Origin: Streptomyces roseolus | GTDB taxonomy: Bacteria; Actinomycetota; Actinomycetes; Streptomycetales; Streptomycetaceae | NCBI RefSeq assembly: GCF_014649855.1 | Contig: NZ_BMTV01000021.1 | Location: forward strand, 1 to 51,662 | Direction: 5' to 3' | DNA: 51,662 bases | Shown here: positions 7,918 through 16,191 of the stretch, piece after piece | How the letters are laid out: each line of letters starts with the position of its first letter | Position numbering within the stretch: the first letter of the stretch is position 1 | The notes under the pieces: generated by a model | The model's database searches: none | Told to the model about the DNA's origin: nothing | What the model saw: only the letters and a program-made list of their open reading frames with translations | Position numbers and translations under genes: made by a program

Positions 7918-9471
7918 TTAGCGGCGGATGCCGGTCGCGAACGGCAGGGTGTTCACAAAGGCCCGGTGATGCTCGCGGTCGCACCACTCCAGCTTCAGGT
8001 AGGACTTGCCGGCGGAGGCCCTGATCGTGCGCTTGTCGCGGGCCAGGGCCTCGGGCGAGCGCGCCGATACGGTGATGTACCCGACGAGGTTGACGCCTGC
8101 CGCGCCGCTGGCGAGATCTTCACCCCGCTGGTCGAGCCGGCCGTGGGCGGCGATGTCGCGGGGGTCGATCGTGCGGTTCATCTTGGCCTGACGGGAGGCC
8201 TCGGCCTCGTCGTTGGTCTTCTCGGTGAGCATGCGCTCGATGGCGACCTCGGTGGGCTCCAGGTCCATGGTGACGGCGACGGTGCGGATGACGTCGGGGG
8301 TGTGGACGAGGAGCGGGGCGAGGAAGTTCACGCCGACCGGGGTCATCGGCCACTCCTTGACCCAGGCGGTGGCGTGGCACCAGGGGGCGCGGGTGGAGGA
8401 CTCGCGGGTCTTGGCCTGGAGGTAGGTGGCCTCCATGGCGTCGAGTTCGGCCGGCCAAGCGTTTCGTTTCGTCATGGCCTGGATGTGGTCGATCGGGTGG
8501 TCCGGGTCGTACATGGAGTGGACCAGGGAGGCGAGCCGGGACTGGCCGAGGGGCTGGCGGACCCGGATGTCGGCCTCGGTGAGGCGGGCGCAGATGTCGG
8601 TGAGCTCGCGGGCCATGACGACGGCGAGGCCGCCGTCGCGGTCGAGGCGGCGGGCGCCGGTGGCCTGCCGGGTGGCGTGGGCCATGGCGTTGGCCTCGGC
8701 GGCGAGGTCGCGCGTGTAGTGCATGCAGGCGACGAGGTAGGCGCGGTGCTGCTCGCTGGAGGTGGAGACCATGGACTGGAGCTGGTCGTACGACTCCTGG
8801 AGCCAGCCGGGCGCGGTCGGGTCGCCGCGCTGGGCGACGTCCTTGGCGTGGGCGTCGGGGTCGGCGGGGAGGGTGCGGGCCAGCATCTGGAGGCGGGTGA
8901 CGAAGCCGTCGCCGTTGGCGACGTGCTTGAGGAGGGTGCCGAAGCGGTCGACCAGGGCCTCCTGGTCCTCGGAGTCGCGCAGGCCGACGCCGGGGCCCTC
9001 GATCTCGATGGCGGCGGTGACGGTGCGGCGGTCCGCGTGCAGGAGGACGGCGATCTCGTCGGGGCCGAAGGGGGCGGAGAGCCAGCTGACGCGGCCGATG
9101 CCCGGGGGCGGGCCGACCTCGACCTCGCGGCCGTCGAGGCGGGTGCCGGCCTCGACGGCGGTGGAGCGGTAGGCGGTGCCGCGCTTGAGCATCCGCTTGT
9201 AGCTGCGGTTGATCTCGAACCACTTGTAGAACGTGCGCTGCTTGTACGGCAGGTACACGGCGGCGATGGCGAGGATGGGCAGGCCGGCGAGGAGCGCGAT
9301 CCGCAGGGGGAGGAGGGGGACGAGGAGTCCGCTCATCATGCCGAGGAAGGCGCCGACGACGATCAGGGCGATCTCGCCGGTCTCGCGGTTCTTGCCGACG
9401 ATCGCGTTCGGCCGGGCGCGGCCGATGAGATACGTGCGGCGGGGCGTGACCGGCTGGGACTGGGTCGTCAA
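7918..9471 (-). CDS. cmdC: SCO6880-family PrgI/VirB4 N-terminal-like membrane protein
   Basis: A 517-residue protein. Two hydrophobic segments near residues 30-70 form a PrgI-like anchor. The rest resembles the VirB4 N-terminal domain, with no Walker motifs. The start is TTG 9471: it overlaps the previous stop as TTGA and has an AGGAGG ribosome site 9 bp upstream, so translation is coupled. Together with the next gene it makes a complete VirB4 split over two polypeptides. The family name SCO6880 is from memory; these proteins occur in actinobacterial conjugation-like loci. It probably docks the ATPase to the membrane channel. Confidence 0.82.
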   Translation of the reverse strand: MTTQSQPVTPRRTYLIGRARPNAIVGKNRETGEIALIVVGAFLGMMSGLLVPLLPLRIALLAGLPILAIAAVYLPYKQRTFYKWFEINRSYKRMLKRGTAYRSTAVEAGTRLDGREVEVGPPPGIGRVSWLSAPFGPDEIAVLLHADRRTVTAAIEIEGPGVGLRDSEDQEALVDRFGTLLKHVANGDGFVTRLQMLARTLPADPDAHAKDVAQRGDPTAPGWLQESYDQLQSMVSTSSEQHRAYLVACMHYTRDLAAEANAMAHATRQATGARRLDRDGGLAVVMARELTDICARLTEADIRVRQPLGQSRLASLVHSMYDPDHPIDHIQAMTKRNAWPAELDAMEATYLQAKTRESSTRAPWCHATAWVKEWPMTPVGVNFLAPLLVHTPDVIRTVAVTMDLEPTEVAIERMLTEKTNDEAEASRQAKMNRTIDPRDIAAHGRLDQRGEDLASGAAGVNLVGYITVSARSPEALARDKRTIRASAGKSYLKLEWCDREHHRAFVNTLPFATGIRR

Positions 9472-10820
9472 CGCCCTGCACCTCCTGCTCCTGGGTTCTT
9501 GCTGTTGCTGCGGCTGCTGTGCGGGGTGCCCGAGGTGGGGCTGCTGCTCCGGGGCGGGGGCGTGGAGCCGCTGCCCTGGGAGGGGCGGCTGCTGTGGGCG
9601 GCGACGCCGCCGGAGAGCGGGTTCGCGGGGCGGGGGGTGGCGGAGGAGGAGGCCTGGCCGCCGCCGGAGCCGCCGTCGCGGGTGCTGTGGGTCTTGATGC
9701 CCTGGGAGACGAGGGAGGCGGGGGAGGAGATGACGGCGGCGGCCGTGTTCTCGCCGGCGCGGTGGAGGCGGTTGTTGCGGGAGGCGACGATCTCGTCGCC
9801 GAAGCCGGGGACGAAGCGGTAGATCATCGCGGAGGCGAAGATGGCGAGCAGGATGATCGCGAGGCCGGAGACGACGGCGGAGAAGGAGTCGGGGCCGGTG
9901 CCGGAGGAGAGGGCGCCGGCGAGGCCGAGGACGATCACGATGATCGGCTTGACCAGGATGACGGCGATCATGATGCCGGCCCAGCGGCGGACGTGGCCCC
10001 ACATGTTCTTGTCGACGAGGCCGGAGTAGACGACGACGCCGAGGAGGGCGCCGACGTAGAGGAGCACGGCGCGGAGGAAGAGCTCCAGGTAGAGGACGCC
10101 GGCGGCGAGGACGGTGACCAGGCTGACGATGATCAGCATGATCGGTCCGCCGCTGATGGAGTCGCCCTTCTGGAGGGCCTGTTTGAACGCGCCGAAGAAC
10201 ACGTCGGTCTGCTGGCCGGTGCCGGAGGCGATGACCTCGGTGATGGCGTCGGTGGCGTTGACGACGGTGTAGAGGATCAGCGGGGTGAAGGCGGAGGCGA
10301 GGACGGTCAGCCAGAGGAAGCCGACGGCCTCGGAGAGCGCGGTGGTGAGCGGCACGCCGCGCATGGCGCGCTTGGCGACGGCGAGCAGCCAGAGGAGGAC
10401 GGTGAGGAAGGTGGCGGCGGCGAAGACGACGGCGTAGCGGGAGAGGAACTCGGCGTTCGTGAAGTCGACCTCGGCGGTCTCCTTCACGGCCTTCGAGAGG
10501 TAGTCGACGACGGCCACGGCGGCGTCGGCGCAGCCGCGGGCGAGGGAGCTGAGGGGGTCGAGGGCGGAGGCGGGGGCGTCGCCCGTGCCTCCGCCGGCGC
10601 CGCCGGTCCCGCCGTCGGTCTGGCCGCGCTCGCAGATCCGCCGCGCCTGGCCGAAGAGGAGGCTGCAGTCGTTGTCGGTGGGAGTGGGCGACGGGGTGGG
10701 CGCGGTGGGCGTCGGCGTGGGTGCCGCGTGGGCGTTCGAGGCGAGGAGGAGGGGGAGGGTGAGGAGCGTGGTGGTGAGCGTCGCCCTCACGCGTCCCGCC
10801 CGGCTGCTGCTAGCGGGCAT
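9468..10820 (-). CDS. cmdD: VirB6/TrbL-like polytopic membrane protein
   Basis: A 450-residue protein with a signal peptide (TLLTLPLLLASNAHA, cut about residue 32), a short Thr/Pro stretch, then about six transmembrane segments between residues 125 and 345 and a Ser/Pro/Gly-rich cytoplasmic tail. This topology and the position beside VirB4-like genes match the VirB6/TrbL channel component of type IV secretion systems. Its start overlaps the upstream stop by 11 bp, and its end overlaps the next TTG start. Assignment is by topology and context, because VirB6 proteins share little sequence. Confidence 0.78.
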   Translation of the reverse strand: MPASSSRAGRVRATLTTTLLTLPLLLASNAHAAPTPTPTAPTPSPTPTDNDCSLLFGQARRICERGQTDGGTGGAGGGTGDAPASALDPLSSLARGCADAAVAVVDYLSKAVKETAEVDFTNAEFLSRYAVVFAAATFLTVLLWLLAVAKRAMRGVPLTTALSEAVGFLWLTVLASAFTPLILYTVVNATDAITEVIASGTGQQTDVFFGAFKQALQKGDSISGGPIMLIIVSLVTVLAAGVLYLELFLRAVLLYVGALLGVVVYSGLVDKNMWGHVRRWAGIMIAVILVKPIIVIVLGLAGALSSGTGPDSFSAVVSGLAIILLAIFASAMIYRFVPGFGDEIVASRNNRLHRAGENTAAAVISSPASLVSQGIKTHSTRDGGSGGGQASSSATPRPANPLSGGVAAHSSRPSQGSGSTPPPRSSSPTSGTPHSSRSNSKNPGAGGAGR

Positions 10821-11628
10821 AGGTGAACCCTCCGTACTGCTCGACGGCCTCGGCGATCTCCTCCGCGACGGAGGCGCGGCCGTCCCCGTTGACCGGTGTC
10901 GGACCCTCGTGTTCGTCGGTCGAGGTGAGGCGCCAGCCCTGCGCGGTCCAGCGGAGCTTCTGGGTGCTGGTGAACCAGGCGGAGGTGACCGGCTTGACGG
11001 AGCCCTCGCCCGCGAGGCCGGTGAGGTTGACGTACCAGACCTCGACGGTGGCCTTGTCCTCGGAGTACTCGGTGACCCTGGTGCCGATCGGTACGGCGCG
11101 GGCGACGAAGGTGAGGCCGCTGGGTGCGGTCCCGTTCGCTTCGAGGCCGGTGCTCGCCATGAGTTCGGGGGAGTACGAGGCGTCGAGGCGCTTCAGGAGG
11201 TCGTCGACGACCTCCGGGGCGTAGACGGCCCGCACGAGGGCTTCGCGGGGGCCCCGTTGGTACATGTCCGGGGAGCCCAGGGCCGCCGCGTAGTTGGCGG
11301 CGGCGGACTGGGCGCCCTGTTCGTCGTGGGCGTGGCCGGTGGGGACGGTGCCGTTGGTGTGGGGGACGGGGCGGGTTCCGGTGGGGGCGGTGGCGGACCT
11401 GCCGGGGGTGCCGGAGGAGGCGGGCGGGTCCGCCGGGTCGCCGCCGCGGTTGGCGAAGGCGATGGCGGCGACGAGCAGCACCACCACGCCCACGCCCATG
11501 AGCAGGGAGCGCGAGCCCCGGGCGGGCCGTCGGGGGCCGCCGTGGACGTCCCCGGTGTTGCCCTCGGGCAGGCGGGTACGGGTCTGGCCCGAGCCGCCGT
11601 AGCCGTCGTGCTCGTCGCCGGGACTCAT
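10810..11628 (-). CDS. cmdE: VirB8-like bitopic membrane protein
   Basis: A 272-residue protein: a charged cytoplasmic N terminus, one transmembrane helix (about residues 42-60), a Pro/Thr-rich spacer and an extracytoplasmic domain of about 160 residues. That domain has the layout of the NTF2-like fold of VirB8/TcpC (helical start SAAANYAAALGS, later strands such as ATVEVWYVNLTG and WFTSTQKLRWTAQGWRLTS). ATG 11628 lies 52 bp after the small first gene. VirB8 identity is inferred from topology, domain pattern and neighbours. Confidence 0.7.
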   Translation of the reverse strand: MSPGDEHDGYGGSGQTRTRLPEGNTGDVHGGPRRPARGSRSLLMGVGVVVLLVAAIAFANRGGDPADPPASSGTPGRSATAPTGTRPVPHTNGTVPTGHAHDEQGAQSAAANYAAALGSPDMYQRGPREALVRAVYAPEVVDDLLKRLDASYSPELMASTGLEANGTAPSGLTFVARAVPIGTRVTEYSEDKATVEVWYVNLTGLAGEGSVKPVTSAWFTSTQKLRWTAQGWRLTSTDEHEGPTPVNGDGRASVAEEIAEAVEQYGGFTYAR

Positions 11629-11680
11629 GCCGGGTACGCCCCCTCGTTCGTTCGTCGGTGGGACCGCTGGTGACGTGCGG

Positions 11681-11989
11681 TCAGATCGCCATTCCGTAGA
11701 CGATGGTGAAGAGCGTCCCCAGGGAGCCGATGATGAAGACGCCGGTGAGGCCGGCGACGATCAGGCCCTTGCCCTGTTCCGCGCTGAAGGTGTCGCGGAG
11801 CGCCGTCGCGCCGATGCGCTGCTTGGCCGCTCCCCAGATGGCGATGCCGAGGCAGAGCAGGATGGCCACGGCCATCACGACCTCGATCATGATCTTCGCT
11901 TCGGCGCCGAGGCCCCCGAAAGGGCCCCAGTTCGGGGCGATTCCACCGATGATGGTGGTGATGTCGCCCTTCTCGGCCGCCAGGTACAT
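11681..11989 (-). CDS. cmdF: small two-helix membrane protein, VirB2-like position
   Basis: A 102-residue protein with two hydrophobic helices (about residues 33-52 and 76-98) joined by a polar loop (AAKQRIGATALRDTFSAEQGKG). This is the size and topology of VirB2/TrbC-type subunits and small T4SS membrane components. ATG 11989 is used; an in-frame GTG two codons before it (giving VSSMYL) is also possible. It is the first gene of the six-gene operon, and its promoter must lie in the region up to 12334. No typical pilin cleavage site is clear, so a structural pilus role is not shown. Confidence 0.72.
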   Translation of the reverse strand: MYLAAEKGDITTIIGGIAPNWGPFGGLGAEAKIMIEVVMAVAILLCLGIAIWGAAKQRIGATALRDTFSAEQGKGLIVAGLTGVFIIGSLGTLFTIVYGMAI

Positions 11990-12334
11990 AGAACTCACCG
12001 CCCCTGTCGGGTCGTTGGTCACCCCTGCCGGACGGCATGGGTCATCGCCACTATCTTCGCTGATGAAACCGCTCGCGTGTGACGGCTTGGCGGCTCTCTT
12101 TACCCGATCCCCGCACACTTGACCGGTCTGACCGTCTTGACCTGCGGTGGTGCGGCCGGATTCCATGCAAAGACGCGTATGGTCACTCTGTGTATCACGG
12201 AGGGTGACTCCGGGCAATGATTGTCGTTGTTGCACTCTTGGGGCCGCGTCGGGCGGGCACCGTTTCCGGGCGGGGGATGCCCGCCTAGACTGGCGCCCCT
12301 GGGCGTACTGCCATGAGCCGAGGGGTGGTTGACG
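11990..12334. other. divergent intergenic region of the T4SS-like locus
   Basis: About 345 bp separate the six-gene operon (minus) from the lytic transglycosylase gene (plus), so both promoters must lie here. AT-richer patches occur near 12160-12240. I see no operator or promoter pair that I can assign with confidence. A ribosome site GAGGGG at 12320-12325 serves the GTG at 12335. Confidence 0.6.
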
Positions 12335-13369
12335 GTGCGTAGGGCGGGCAAGGCGTGGCTGCTGACCGGCGGGGCCTTCGGGCTCTGCGCCGGCTTCCTG
12401 GCCCTGCTGCTGGTCGGTACGTACGCGGCGGCGGCCGGCATCCTCGGCGGCGCGGGCACGGCGGCGACGGGCACGGTGGCGCTGGCCAAGGGTTCGGTGC
12501 CGGCGATGTACCAGGGGCTGGTGCAGAAGTGGGGCAACCTCTGCCCGGCCATCAACCCGGCGCTCCTCGCGGCGCAGCTGTACCAGGAGAGCGGCTGGAA
12601 CCCGCGGGCGGTGTCGCCGGCGGACGCGCGGGGCATCGCGCAGTTCATCCCCGGCACGTGGGCGGCCTACGGCGTCGACGGGGACGGGGACGGGGACCGG
12701 GACATCTGGGACCCGAAGGACGCGATCCCGTCGGCCGCCTCGTACGACTGCGCGCTGGCGAAGGACGTGAAGAGCGTGCCGGGCGATCCGGCGAGCAACA
12801 TGCTGGCGGCGTACAACGCCGGTCCCTACGCGGTCATCGAGAACGGCGGCGTCCCGCCGTACCGCGAGACGCAGAACTACGTGCGGATCATCCGCTCGCT
12901 GGAGAAGAGCTTCGCGCGGCCGAAGGGCCGGCTGGCCCCCTCGCAGCAGGCGGCCGGCGCCATCCACTACGCGCAGGGCAAGCTGGGCACCCCGTACCTC
13001 TGGGGCGGCACCGGCACGGCGGCGCAGGGCGGGCGCTTCGACTGCTCGGGCCTGACCCAGGCCGCGTACGACGCGGTGGGCATCAAGCTGCCGCGCGTCG
13101 CCAACGACCAGTACAACGCGGGACCGCACCCCAGCCGGGAGGAGCTGCTCCCCGGCGACCTCGTCTTCTTCTCCGACGACCTGACGAACTCTCGGGCGAT
13201 CCGGCACGTCGGCATCTACGTGGGCGGCGGCTACATGATCGACGCGCCGCGCACCGGGGCGGTGATCCGCTTCGACCGCATCGACACGCCCGACTACTTC
13301 GGGGCCACCCGGGTCACCGAGGACGGCGCCGCCGCGCTGCCGACCCGTCCGCCCGGGCAGCAGGCGTGA
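12335..13369 (+). CDS. secreted lytic transglycosylase plus NlpC/P60 endopeptidase
   Basis: A 344-residue bifunctional cell-wall enzyme. After an N-terminal membrane or signal segment (about residues 8-40) comes an SLT domain with catalytic Glu in QLYQESGWNP (E85) and the AAYNAGP motif. A NlpC/P60 domain follows with Cys237 (FDCSGLTQ) and His291 (IRHVGIYVG). The usual third polar residue aligns with Arg306 (DAPRTG). GTG 12335 is preferred over the in-frame TTG at 12329 because GAGGGG sits 9 bp before it. Being divergent from the T4SS-like operon, it is the natural VirB1-like peptidoglycan-opening partner, though that link is inferred. Confidence 0.9.
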   Translation: MRRAGKAWLLTGGAFGLCAGFLALLLVGTYAAAAGILGGAGTAATGTVALAKGSVPAMYQGLVQKWGNLCPAINPALLAAQLYQESGWNPRAVSPADARGIAQFIPGTWAAYGVDGDGDGDRDIWDPKDAIPSAASYDCALAKDVKSVPGDPASNMLAAYNAGPYAVIENGGVPPYRETQNYVRIIRSLEKSFARPKGRLAPSQQAAGAIHYAQGKLGTPYLWGGTGTAAQGGRFDCSGLTQAAYDAVGIKLPRVANDQYNAGPHPSREELLPGDLVFFSDDLTNSRAIRHVGIYVGGGYMIDAPRTGAVIRFDRIDTPDYFGATRVTEDGAAALPTRPPGQQA

Positions 13370-13370
13370 A

Positions 13371-13403
13371 CTGACGGTGCGCCCGTACGGGACCCTCCGT
13401 CAG
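13371..13403 (+). terminator. hairpin after the transglycosylase gene
   Basis: CTGACGG (13371-13377) pairs with CCGTCAG (13397-13403), with an internal CCCGTACGGG palindrome in the loop. There is no T run. It is a plausible terminator for the gene ending at 13369. Confidence 0.5.
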
Positions 13404-13533
13404 GCGCGGGCCCTGAGCTGCGGGGGAGCATCACTCTTCGGTAACGTCATCATGATCCACCGGGTCCGGCGGAACGACTCCCTCAGCGGGTTCGTTCCCC
13501 CTCCGACGACACGAGAGCAAGGGGCCGCGGCAG

Positions 13534-14265
13534 ATGGCTGAACTCGCATCGGACGGTTCCAGTCCCGATGTCGCGCTGCTGTACGACATCAACGGGCTGG
13601 CGAAGGCCGCTCCCCCGTGGTTCGACCGGGTCATGGAGTTCACCGGCGAGTACGGGATCATGCTCGCGATGGTCCTCGTGACGCTCTGGTGCTGGTGGAG
13701 CGTCCGCCGGCGCGGCGCGCTCGCCGACTCCGTCTCGGCCGTCGCCGGGATCGTCTGGGCGCCGCTCGCGGCCGGCGTCGCCCTCCTCGTCAACATCCCC
13801 ATCCGCGGCTTCGTCGAGCGCCCCCGGCCCTTCGAGGACCACGACGGCCTGGAGGTCCTGGTCGAGGGGAAGACGGACTACTCCTTCGTCAGCGACCACG
13901 CCACGATGGCGATGGCGATCGCCGTCGCCCTCTTCGTCGCCCACCGCCGCTTCGGGCTCGTCGCCATCGGGCTCGCCCTCGCCGAGGCCTTCGCCCGCGT
14001 CTACATGGGCGTCCACTACCCCACCGACGTCCTCGGCGGCCTCGCCCTCGGCACCGCCGTCGCCCTGCTCCTCGCCCCGCTGACGCTCGCGCTGCTGACC
14101 CCGCTGACGTCCGCCGTCGCCCGCTCGCGCCGCGCCGGCCGGCTGGTCCGCTCCCGCCGCGCCGGGACGTCCCCGGCGGGCCGCCCGGAGGCCGTCGGCA
14201 TCCCCGAACGCCACGTCGGAGGCCCGGCCGAGGACGGCCGGGGCGAGCGGGGCCTCGCCGCCTAG
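13534..14265 (+). CDS. PAP2-family membrane phosphatase
   Basis: A 243-residue membrane protein with about five transmembrane segments. It carries the three PAP2 motifs: RGFVERPRP (first), SDHATM (a PSGH variant) and RVYMGVHYPTDVLGG (third, with catalytic His and Asp). The family removes phosphate from lipid phosphates such as undecaprenyl pyrophosphate or phosphatidic acid on the outer face of the membrane. The substrate here is unknown. A charged tail of about 55 residues ends the protein. Its TAG stop shares the CTAG tetranucleotide with the convergent small gene. Confidence 0.9.
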   Translation: MAELASDGSSPDVALLYDINGLAKAAPPWFDRVMEFTGEYGIMLAMVLVTLWCWWSVRRRGALADSVSAVAGIVWAPLAAGVALLVNIPIRGFVERPRPFEDHDGLEVLVEGKTDYSFVSDHATMAMAIAVALFVAHRRFGLVAIGLALAEAFARVYMGVHYPTDVLGGLALGTAVALLLAPLTLALLTPLTSAVARSRRAGRLVRSRRAGTSPAGRPEAVGIPERHVGGPAEDGRGERGLAA

Positions 14266-14441
14266 GCCGTCGGCGCGTCCGCGTCGGACGTCGCGCTCAC
14301 GTGGTCGGTGGCGTCGGTGCGGGCGCGGTCCCGGGAGCGGCGGGCCGGGCCGCTCCAGCCGCAGGTACAGCGGGCGAGCGCGAAGGAACCGCGCTCCATG
14401 GTCGTCGTGTGATGCGGGCCGGTCGCCGACTGCTCGTGCAC
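14262..14441 (-). CDS. small CxC-containing protein, unknown function
   Basis: A 59-residue polar protein starting at GTG 14441 behind a GGTGGGGGT stretch. Its core is ARCTCGWSGPARRSRDRART, with two cysteines and a basic region, followed by a Thr/Asp/Ala-rich tail. I recall similar small conserved Streptomyces proteins, but no function is known. It converges on the PAP2 gene, and the two stops overlap in one CTAG. Confidence 0.6.
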   Translation of the reverse strand: MHEQSATGPHHTTTMERGSFALARCTCGWSGPARRSRDRARTDATDHVSATSDADAPTA

Positions 14442-14524
14442 ACCCCCACCGTACTGCGCGTGACGGCTCGCCCGTGCCGTCGTTATGCGCATCGGGAATC
14501 CAGGCTTTTGGGGGTCGACGGGCG

Positions 14525-15349
14525 ATGGTGGTACGGCGGTACCGGCTTCCGCGAGGGGTCGGCGGCGGGGCGCTCGCCGTCACCGCCTCCCTGGTCGCCG
14601 CGGCGGCCACCGGCTGCGCCGCCCCCGAGGAGCCGCCGCCGCCGGATCCGGCCGGCGCCGTGCGGGGCGCCGCCGACGCCCTGGTCAGGGCCGGCAGCTC
14701 CAAGACGTCGACCGCGATGGAGATGGCCTCCGGCGGCACCCGGGTCACCATCCGCGGCGAGGGCGGCTACGACTTCCGCCGCCGCACCGGCCACCTCCGG
14801 GTGGTGCTCCCCACGGACGCGTCCGGCGCCAGCCCGCACCGGCCGATCACCGAGCTCCTCATCCCCGGCGCCCTCTACATGAAGAACCGCGGCGCGGGCG
14901 TCCCCGCTGACAAGTGGGTACGGGTCGACACCACCACCCTCGACGACGGCAACCTCGTCACCGGCGGGGCCACCGATCCCGGCGCGGCGGCCGAGCTGCT
15001 GCGGGGCGCGCGGGAGGTCACGTACGTGGGGGAGACGGAGCTGGCCGGGGTGAGGGTCCGGCACTACCGGGGGGTCGCCGACATCGCGGCGGCGGCGAGG
15101 GTCGCCGCGCCGCAGCTGCGGGGCGCGCTCACCGCGGCGGCGAAAGGGTTCTCCACCGACGCCGTGCCCTTCGACGCGTACCTCGACGGGGACGGCAGGC
15201 TGCGGAAGGTCCGCCACCGGTTCAGCTTCAGCAACCAGGGGCGGACGGTCGCCGTCTCCTCGACGACCCTGTTGTACGGCTTCGGGACGCGGGTCCTGGT
15301 GACGCTGCCGCACGGGCGCGACATCTACGCGGGGAAGGTCGAGGTCTGA
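14525..15349 (+). CDS. putative lipoprotein (LppX/LprG-like size)
   Basis: A 274-residue exported protein. The leader MVVRRYRLPRGVGGGALAV ends in a lipobox-like AATGC with the lipidated Cys at residue 31. The mature part has the size and strand-rich pattern of Streptomyces lipoproteins such as the LppX_LprAFG group (phrases TSTAMEMASGGTRVTIRGEG, YVGETELAGVRVRHYRG, LDGDGRLRKVRHRFS). I chose ATG 14525 because it gives a clean signal peptide. It would sit on the outer face of the membrane and may bind lipid, but that is inference. Confidence 0.8.
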   Translation: MVVRRYRLPRGVGGGALAVTASLVAAAATGCAAPEEPPPPDPAGAVRGAADALVRAGSSKTSTAMEMASGGTRVTIRGEGGYDFRRRTGHLRVVLPTDASGASPHRPITELLIPGALYMKNRGAGVPADKWVRVDTTTLDDGNLVTGGATDPGAAAELLRGAREVTYVGETELAGVRVRHYRGVADIAAAARVAAPQLRGALTAAAKGFSTDAVPFDAYLDGDGRLRKVRHRFSFSNQGRTVAVSSTTLLYGFGTRVLVTLPHGRDIYAGKVEV

Positions 15350-15451
15350 GGGGTCCGGACCATCGGCAAATGGTCCGTCCGTGTCATGCGCGGGCCGTGG
15401 CCCGATCCGTACGCTGGGACACCGACTCCGTCCGGAAGAGGGTGAAGGCGC

Positions 15452-15622
15452 GTGGCTCCGCTCGGTACCGCAACCGCAACCGCGATCGCCGACCCCGACG
15501 GCGTCGCCCTCGCCGAGATAGAGCTGTGCGGCGACCTGATGATCGCCGCCTCGGCCGCGGACGGTGAACGGCTCAGCGCGGACCTGATCGACGAGGTGCT
15601 CCGGGTCGAACCGGCCGGCTGA
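15452..15622 (+). CDS. small acidic protein, 56 residues, unknown function
   Basis: A short frame from GTG 15452 to TGA 15622 behind a GAGGGTGAAGG ribosome site. The product is acidic (for example VALAEIELCGDLMIAAS and LSADLIDEVLRVEP) with a repeated-alanine N terminus. Codon third positions are almost all G or C, as in real genes here. I recall a similar small protein at this place in other Streptomyces, beside csoR. No function can be given. Confidence 0.65.
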   Translation: MAPLGTATATAIADPDGVALAEIELCGDLMIAASAADGERLSADLIDEVLRVEPAG

Positions 15623-15641
15623 GCGCGTCGCGGGCGCGGGC

Positions 15642-15995
15642 TCAGGTGCGGAGCATGCGGCCGATCGCCTTGGTGGCCTCCTCGACCTTGGCGTCGAGGT
15701 CTCCGCCGTGGGCGGCCGCGTCCGCCACGCAGTGCCGCAGGTGCTCCTCCAGGAGCTGGAGGGCGAAGGACTGCAGCGCCTTCGTGGAGGCCGAGACCTG
15801 GGTGAGTATGTCGATGCAGTAGACGTCCTCGTCGACCATCCGCTGCAGACCGCGGATCTGGCCCTCGATCCTCCGCAGCCGCTTGAGGTGCTCGTCCTTC
15901 TGCTTGTGGTAGCCGTGCACCCCGTGGGCGTGGTCGGCCGGCTCGACGGATTCGACGGTGTCGGGGGTGACCTGGTCCGCCTCGGTGGTCGTCAT
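15642..15995 (-). CDS. csoR: CsoR-type copper-sensing repressor
   Basis: A 117-residue all-helical DUF156/CsoR protein. The Cu(I) ligands are Cys60 (DVYCIDIL), His85 and Cys89 (LEEHLRHC), the standard C-H-C set. The helix RLRRIEGQIRGLQRMV is the family hallmark. A palindromic GC-tract operator lies 30 bp upstream of its start, so it should repress itself until Cu(I) binds. The matching protein in S. lividans is a proven copper sensor. No copper chaperone or ATPase gene is adjacent, so its other targets must lie elsewhere. Confidence 0.95.
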   Translation of the reverse strand: MTTTEADQVTPDTVESVEPADHAHGVHGYHKQKDEHLKRLRRIEGQIRGLQRMVDEDVYCIDILTQVSASTKALQSFALQLLEEHLRHCVADAAAHGGDLDAKVEEATKAIGRMLRT

Positions 15996-16026
15996 CGCGT
16001 CCTCCCGTTGTCCAGATAAGGGGGTG

Positions 16027-16045
16027 TATACCCCTCGTGGGTATA
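16027..16045. promoter_or_regulatory. CsoR operator
   Basis: TATACCC (16027-16033) and GGGTATA (16039-16045) form a perfect inverted repeat with a 5-bp centre. This matches the known CsoR box of TA-rich ends and C/G tracts. It lies between csoR and the divergent DUF47-pit operon and could affect both. Confidence 0.88.
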
Positions 16046-16191
16046 TGGTACCGATCCCCGCCCTTTGGGGACGGGGGTCTCGTGCAGTTCACTGTGCCTG
16101 ATGGGCGACACTGAGAGGACGCCGGTTAGCCGTGGCCGGATGATGCGCCTAGCATCAGCCTGACCGAAACCCAGCACCCCGAGGACCTCAC

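Noticed and set aside
12329..12331. TTG start for the transglycosylase gene
   Set aside because: It is only 3 bp from the GAGGGG ribosome site; GTG 12335 has proper spacing.
16086..16100. GTTCACT resembling a PHO half-site before DUF47-pit
   Set aside because: No second unit at 11-bp spacing is present.
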